Source of the DNA: Paenibacillus sp. NEAU-GSW1
GTDB lineage: Bacteria; Bacillota; Bacilli; Paenibacillales; Paenibacillaceae
Assembly: GCF_009737085.1 (NCBI RefSeq)
Contig: NZ_WOVL01000026.1
Coordinates: forward strand, 16,497-80,496
Length of the DNA stretch: 64,000 nt
Reading direction: 5' to 3'
A program made the position numbers and the translations under genes. This document shows, piece after piece, positions 58,927 to 64,000 of the stretch; positions within the stretch are counted from its first letter, which is position 1; the number at the start of each line of letters is the position of its first letter. The notes under the pieces are model-generated. The model saw nothing but the letters and a program-made list of their open reading frames with translations, did not search any database and was not told where the DNA came from.

Positions 58927-60222
58927 TTAGAACAAATCAATGATTCCGTTGAATAAGTTAGAGAAGAAACTGCCAATGCTGCGGAACATCAATTTGAACC
59001 AGCCCGCTTTTTTCACTTCTTCAGATGCAATCAGATTAATCGTTTTCTCCAGCGCCTTGCCTTGGTCATCGGTATATTTATACGTTACCGTACCAACCTT
59101 TTGCCCAGCCTTGATTGGAGCAACAAGCTCGTTCTCGGTCATCACCGTGCTGCCGGCAAGCTCGATTTTCGGTTCGACGCCTTTCTTAACCGTAAACGTA
59201 ATATCGGATTCCGTAACGACAGGAACCGACCTTTTCACGCCTTTTTTAATTTTCACTGTTTTGACCGATTCTACCACAGATTTAGCGGCAACAACCGATT
59301 TCTTCTCAAACGTGTTAAAAGCGTAATTGTAAAGCTTCGCCGTTTCGTTGAAACGGGCCTCCTTCGACTTCGTGTTCATAACGACGCTAATGTAACGCGT
59401 GTCGCCGCGTTTTACCGTACCTGTAAACGTATATCCGGCAGCGGAAATATAACCCGTCTTCATGCCGTCAACGCCGTCGTAAGCATAAGCTTTCACGAAT
59501 TCATTGTTCTTGTAATCGCCTAGCATCCAGTTCCAGTTCGTCATCGCTTTATCGTCACGCGGGCGGAACTTGTATTCTACAATATTGGAATATTCAAGAA
59601 ATTCCGGATGTTTTGCCAAAATCGTTTGCGCAAGCTTTGACATATCCCGGGCAGAAATAACGGTCGTATCCAGCAACCCCGTAGCGCTTGTAAAATGAGC
59701 TGTCGTCAAACCGAGCTCTTTTGCCGTTTCATTCATTTTGTCCACAAATCCGGCTTCGCTTCCGCCAATGTGAGAAGCTAGCGCAACCGTTGCGTCATTC
59801 GCCGAACCTACTGCCATTGCGATATATAAGTCCTTCACTGAGTGCTGGTCGCCCTGCGCCAAATAAATTTGCGAGCCGTCTTGCGGCGTTGATGCAGCTT
59901 CCTCGCTTACAGTGACGATTTGATCCCAAGATAACGATTTCTTCGTAATTTCCTCAAGCACGATAAACTCCGTCATCAGCTTGGTCATACTTGCTGGAGG
60001 CCGAGGCGCGTCCGCATTTACTTCATAGATGACTTGACCGGAGTCCGCGTCTATAAGAATGGCTGCACTAACTTCCAAACCAAGCGAATTGTCTACCCAT
60101 TCTCCGCCTGGCGTTCCTGCTGCGCTTACAGCTCCTCCTACCGAGAATACTGCCAGCCAGACCGCCATCAACGCGATTGCTACCGACCTTAATTTGGGCG
60201 GACTAATCTTTGCCTTCAACAT
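58927..60222 (-). CDS. dacA: D-alanyl-D-alanine carboxypeptidase (PBP5, DacA)
   Basis: A low-molecular-weight PBP, 431 residues. Signal peptide (about 12-35), then the penicillin-binding domain with SMTK (Ser78-Lys81), SAN (140-142) and KTG (in DGMKTGYIS), a C-terminal beta domain, and an amphipathic C-terminal anchor (GWFKLMFRSIGSFFSNLFNG). It trims the terminal D-Ala of stem peptides. ATG 60222 has GGGGAG; the ATG at 60234 lies too close to its AGGAG. It follows guaB, as in Bacillus, behind a terminator. Confidence 0.93.
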   Translation of the reverse strand: MLKAKISPPKLRSVAIALMAVWLAVFSVGGAVSAAGTPGGEWVDNSLGLEVSAAILIDADSGQVIYEVNADAPRPPASMTKLMTEFIVLEEITKKSLSWDQIVTVSEEAASTPQDGSQIYLAQGDQHSVKDLYIAMAVGSANDATVALASHIGGSEAGFVDKMNETAKELGLTTAHFTSATGLLDTTVISARDMSKLAQTILAKHPEFLEYSNIVEYKFRPRDDKAMTNWNWMLGDYKNNEFVKAYAYDGVDGMKTGYISAAGYTFTGTVKRGDTRYISVVMNTKSKEARFNETAKLYNYAFNTFEKKSVVAAKSVVESVKTVKIKKGVKRSVPVVTESDITFTVKKGVEPKIELAGSTVMTENELVAPIKAGQKVGTVTYKYTDDQGKALEKTINLIASEEVKKAGWFKLMFRSIGSFFSNLFNGIIDLF

Positions 60223-60347
60223 TTCTCTCCCCATTTCTCCTCAAAGTTTATCGTTGTTAATTGTATCACATGGAGCAGGCTCAGAGCGAATATTGAGAGA
60301 GGAAATGAGAGGATATTAAGTTCGGAGTTTACAAATCCCATTGTGGT

Positions 60348-60402
60348 AAAAAAAAACAGATGGCGGCGATAAGGCGGTTAAGCCAAATCGTCCTCCATCT
60401 GC
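60348..60402 (-). terminator. Terminator of guaB
   Basis: On the minus strand CAGATGG pairs with CCATCTG around an inner stem, followed by nine T. Confidence 0.8.
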
Positions 60403-60425
60403 CGTTATGCCCGGTTGTCGGGTAA

Positions 60426-61987
<1,562 letters not shown>

Positions 61988-62047
61988 CGTTCTTTAGTGC
62001 AAAGCATCGCAGAGGCTTTCTCTCTTGTCTCCACGTATATTATTGCA

Positions 62048-62076
62048 ATATTAGCAGAGGGGTTATGGGCTGTCAA
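62048..62076 (-). promoter_or_regulatory. Sigma-A promoter of guaB
   Basis: TTGACA (62076-62071), 17 bases, TAATAT (62053-62048) on the minus strand, about 165 bases before the guaB start. Confidence 0.85.
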
Positions 62077-62155
62077 GGCTGTACAATCGCCGCTTCAAGC
62101 GCAGGCAAGGAGCGTTCGCGAGACGGCTTTGAGATCGTTTTGGAATTGACGCAAA

Positions 62156-63367
62156 TTAGAAAAAATCCAATAAAAACGGTGTTTTTACCGGAATTGCCGT
62201 TTCAAATAAACGAACCGACAGTTCATCTCCGCTTATACGCCCCTGCTTCAACAATTCCAAAGGACGTACATAGCCAAGCAGCATGGCCGTAAGGCTTCCG
62301 ATGTCCGTTTGGATACGCAGTTGTCCTTCATTGTTTCGCAGCTCTTCCGAATCGCATCGATTAACACGGGCAGAGCCGTCCGCAAGCAGATCCAGCGAAT
62401 AACTTCCCGCATTCCATGGCGCATGCGCATCTTCCAATTCAATAACGATCGAACGTTCTTTGTTCGCATCCTCCAGAGCTGTAAAGCTATATTGCGCTAG
62501 AAAAGCTGCGGCATCGACGATACGGGCCATAAAATAGGGCTCGATCTCCTGCTTGATCCTCGGATTCGGCAGCGTAAAAGCTAGCGTATCGTCAACGGGC
62601 ACTACCGCTTCCGCTCGATCGATCATCGAATCATGCTGTCCGAGAAATGACCAGAGCGCCCGGCGCGCTTCCTCCGTTAAAGGTACAATTTCATGAACAC
62701 TTAGCGTTTTATTCATCACATCATAAATTGTATATCCTTGCGGCGTCCCCTGCGCATCGAAATATACAGCAGCCTGTCCAGGTTTGCGTGCTTTAATGCG
62801 ATGCTTCCACCAAAACTCCGTACGCTCTAACATGCCGTTATACTGACGCGCGTATGCATCATAAATTTCGTTCAGCAAAGCGGAATTATCATTATGCCTT
62901 TCTACTTTGCCAGGATAGCTTTCTCTTCTCGGCAACAAAGCCGCTTCCATTTTATATTTCTTATTATCCGTATATAACTCCCATCCGAATTTCCGATAGA
63001 AGCCAACCGCAAAAGGATGCAGGAACGAAATCGACTGGCCCTGTTCTTTCATATGTAATAACGCAGTCCGCAGAAGCTCCGATACGAAACCTTGCCTGCG
63101 ATATTCCGGCCAAGTAGCCACGCCGGCAACCCCGCCCATGGCATATCTTTGCCCTCCTACATAACTATGCAACGTCAACACCGCAAGCTGGGCCGCTAAT
63201 TCGCCATCAACGAATACGCCCCAACGTACGGAAGGCTCTTGCTCCCAACGTTCCCGAATCTCACCCAGCTCTTGCTTCGTCTTTTTGAATTGAAATGCGA
63301 ATTGAGAAAGCTCCAAGCTCGCTTCAATATCTTTCGTTTCAAGCATCCGAATCTCGACGTGACCCAC
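62156..63367 (-). CDS. Eis-like GNAT N-acetyltransferase with SCP2-type C-terminus
   Basis: A 403-residue protein: GNAT domain 1 (about 1-140, VAGVATWPEYRRQGFVSELL is the acetyl-CoA loop), a second acetyltransferase-like domain (about 145-290), and a C-terminal SCP2/sterol-carrier-like domain (300-403, NEGQLRIQTDIGSLTAMLLG), ending in a free Phe-Phe carboxylate. This is the domain order of Eis-family enzymes, which acetylate amines including aminoglycosides. Substrate here unknown. GTG start behind AGGAGG. It stands between the rRNA operon and guaB. Confidence 0.85.
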   Translation of the reverse strand: MGHVEIRMLETKDIEASLELSQFAFQFKKTKQELGEIRERWEQEPSVRWGVFVDGELAAQLAVLTLHSYVGGQRYAMGGVAGVATWPEYRRQGFVSELLRTALLHMKEQGQSISFLHPFAVGFYRKFGWELYTDNKKYKMEAALLPRRESYPGKVERHNDNSALLNEIYDAYARQYNGMLERTEFWWKHRIKARKPGQAAVYFDAQGTPQGYTIYDVMNKTLSVHEIVPLTEEARRALWSFLGQHDSMIDRAEAVVPVDDTLAFTLPNPRIKQEIEPYFMARIVDAAAFLAQYSFTALEDANKERSIVIELEDAHAPWNAGSYSLDLLADGSARVNRCDSEELRNNEGQLRIQTDIGSLTAMLLGYVRPLELLKQGRISGDELSVRLFETAIPVKTPFLLDFF

Positions 63368-63474
63368 ACCAATCAGCCTCCTGAGAATTGAAAATGTTGT
63401 AAACTGATTATGGCATACCTCATTCCCTCGCTCAACTATTAGTAGCGAGAGTGCTATGATACATCCACGAATCG

Positions 63475-63655
63475 GCTAGTGGACATTAAAATTGCCGTAT
63501 GCTGATAGAAATTACTCTCCTCGCTAACGGACATGAGTGAGAGACGCTATTGTGCCAGTTTCAGCTCATTCGAGTCAGTTTTCAAGTAAATAAGGGCTGT
63601 GGTGTCCATTAGCGCGTGGAGTTCATACAAGGCTCATTACCGTTAGCGCGCTCAA
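63475..63655. repeat. Intergenic array of TGTCC..TTAGCG cores
   Basis: No gene in 63368-63705. Four related cores lie at about 63478 (CTAGTGGACATTA), 63535 (CTAACGGACATG), 63621 (TGTCCATTAGCG) and 63650 (CCGTTAGCG), the last two being the complement of the first two. The build resembles the other multi-core repeats of this genome; only one copy is in the window. Confidence 0.45.
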
Positions 63656-63668
63656 CTCTATGAACAAC

Positions 63669-63700
63669 AAAAAACCTGCCGCATCACATGCGGCAGGCTT
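63669..63700 (-). terminator. Terminator of the rRNA operon
   Basis: CCTGCCGCAT/ATGCGGCAGG hairpin followed by six T on the minus strand, just after 5S. Confidence 0.9.
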
Positions 63701-63705
63701 CTCGT

Positions 63706-63822
63706 GCTTGGCGACGTCCTACTCTCCCAGGACCCTGCGGTCCAAGTACCATCGGCGCTGGAGGGCTTAACGGTCGTGTTCGGTATGGGAACGCGTGGTT
63801 CCCCTCCGCCATCGCCACCAAA
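63706..63822 (-). rRNA. 5S rRNA
   Basis: About 117 bases. Minus strand begins TTTGGTGGCGATGGCG and ends AGGACGTCGCCAAGC; internal CCCATACCGAACACG and GGGAGAGTAGGACG are diagnostic of 5S rRNA. The ends pair to form helix I. Confidence 0.95.
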
Positions 63823-63877
63823 CGGTCAAGGTTGTACCTTGAAAACTGGATGCGAAATGTTTGAACTCTTTAGCATT

Positions 63878-64000
63878 AGGATAAGCCCTCGACCGATTAG
63901 TACTGGTCAGCTCCACACATTGCTGTGCTTCCACCCCCAGCCTATCAACCTCGTCGTCTTCAAGGGGTCTTACGAATTGGGAAATCTCATCTTGAGGGGG
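63878..64000 (-). rRNA. 23S rRNA, 3' end (partial)
   Basis: The minus strand contains the conserved 3'-terminal sequence of 23S rRNA, including GACCAGTACTAATCGGTCGA followed by GGGCTTATCC, which ends near 63878. The gene continues beyond the right edge of the window. Confidence 0.92.

Overview
The window looks like chromosomal DNA of a spore-forming Firmicute of the Paenibacillaceae (Paenibacillus or a close relative). Evidence: mid-GC coding sequence, strong AGGAGG-type ribosome binding sites with frequent GTG/TTG starts, a small acid-soluble spore protein (SspP), a Spo0E-like phosphatase, a NucB-like nuclease, an aa3-600 quinol oxidase operon, and a guaB-dacA-pdxS-pdxT-serS block behind an rRNA operon, as found next to oriC in Bacillales. 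The rRNA-guaB block reads leftward, so the replication origin probably lies to the right.

Layout from left to right. 0-6.4 kb: truncated DUF1934 gene, a deoxyinosine glycosylase, an internally shortened Abi protein, speB-speE, and the class A PBP gene pbpG. 6.5-12.2 kb: a tandem repeat, a small membrane protein, qoxABCD and a cyclophilin lipoprotein. 12.2-15.3 kb: a leftward operon of ECF sigma factor, zinc-finger anti-sigma factor, triple-TM2 protein and a small membrane protein. 15.4-17 kb: an AT-rich patch with decayed genes beside a four-hairpin repeat. 17-24 kb: SDR-ywhD, an M1 metallopeptidase, a membrane protein, an NlpC/P60 protein behind a ydaO-type c-di-AMP riboswitch, and a methyltransferase-VOC pair. 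24-31 kb: MFS and GNAT proteins, a YkuI-like EAL protein, motAB, rluF. 31-34 kb: a sporulation-type histidine kinase, a DnaA-box cluster, tadA and a Spo0E-like gene. 34-43 kb: tRNA-Arg with a decayed gene behind it, a MarR unit, narK with an attenuator, an ECF sigma factor with a SnoaL-like tail, a Fur-box ferredoxin/flavodoxin reductase, a glycosyltransferase and a UDP-sugar dehydrogenase. 43-48.7 kb: nucB and an RpiR regulator divergent from a complete ECF transporter (S, fused A-A, T) followed by a PHP phosphoesterase. 48.7-52.6 kb: a PD-(D/E)XK nuclease gene flanked by two direct copies of a four-hairpin repeat, then a frameshifted chemoreceptor remnant, a frameshifted FtsW/RodA-like gene and padR. 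52.7-64 kb: frnE-like gene, lipoprotein, spore small proteins, a second DnaA-box cluster, tRNA-Ser, serS, pdxT, pdxS, dacA, guaB, an Eis-like acetyltransferase, 5S rRNA and the 3' end of 23S rRNA.

Most striking to me: (1) composite ~185-210 bp intergenic repeats, each with several short palindromic cores, in at least three families; one family brackets a nuclease gene as direct repeats; (2) the RpiR/ECF-transporter/PHP locus of unknown substrate; (3) two DnaA-box clusters next to sporulation-related genes; (4) histidine-rich tails on three of the four quinol-oxidase subunits. All functions are read from motifs and synteny; no database search was run.
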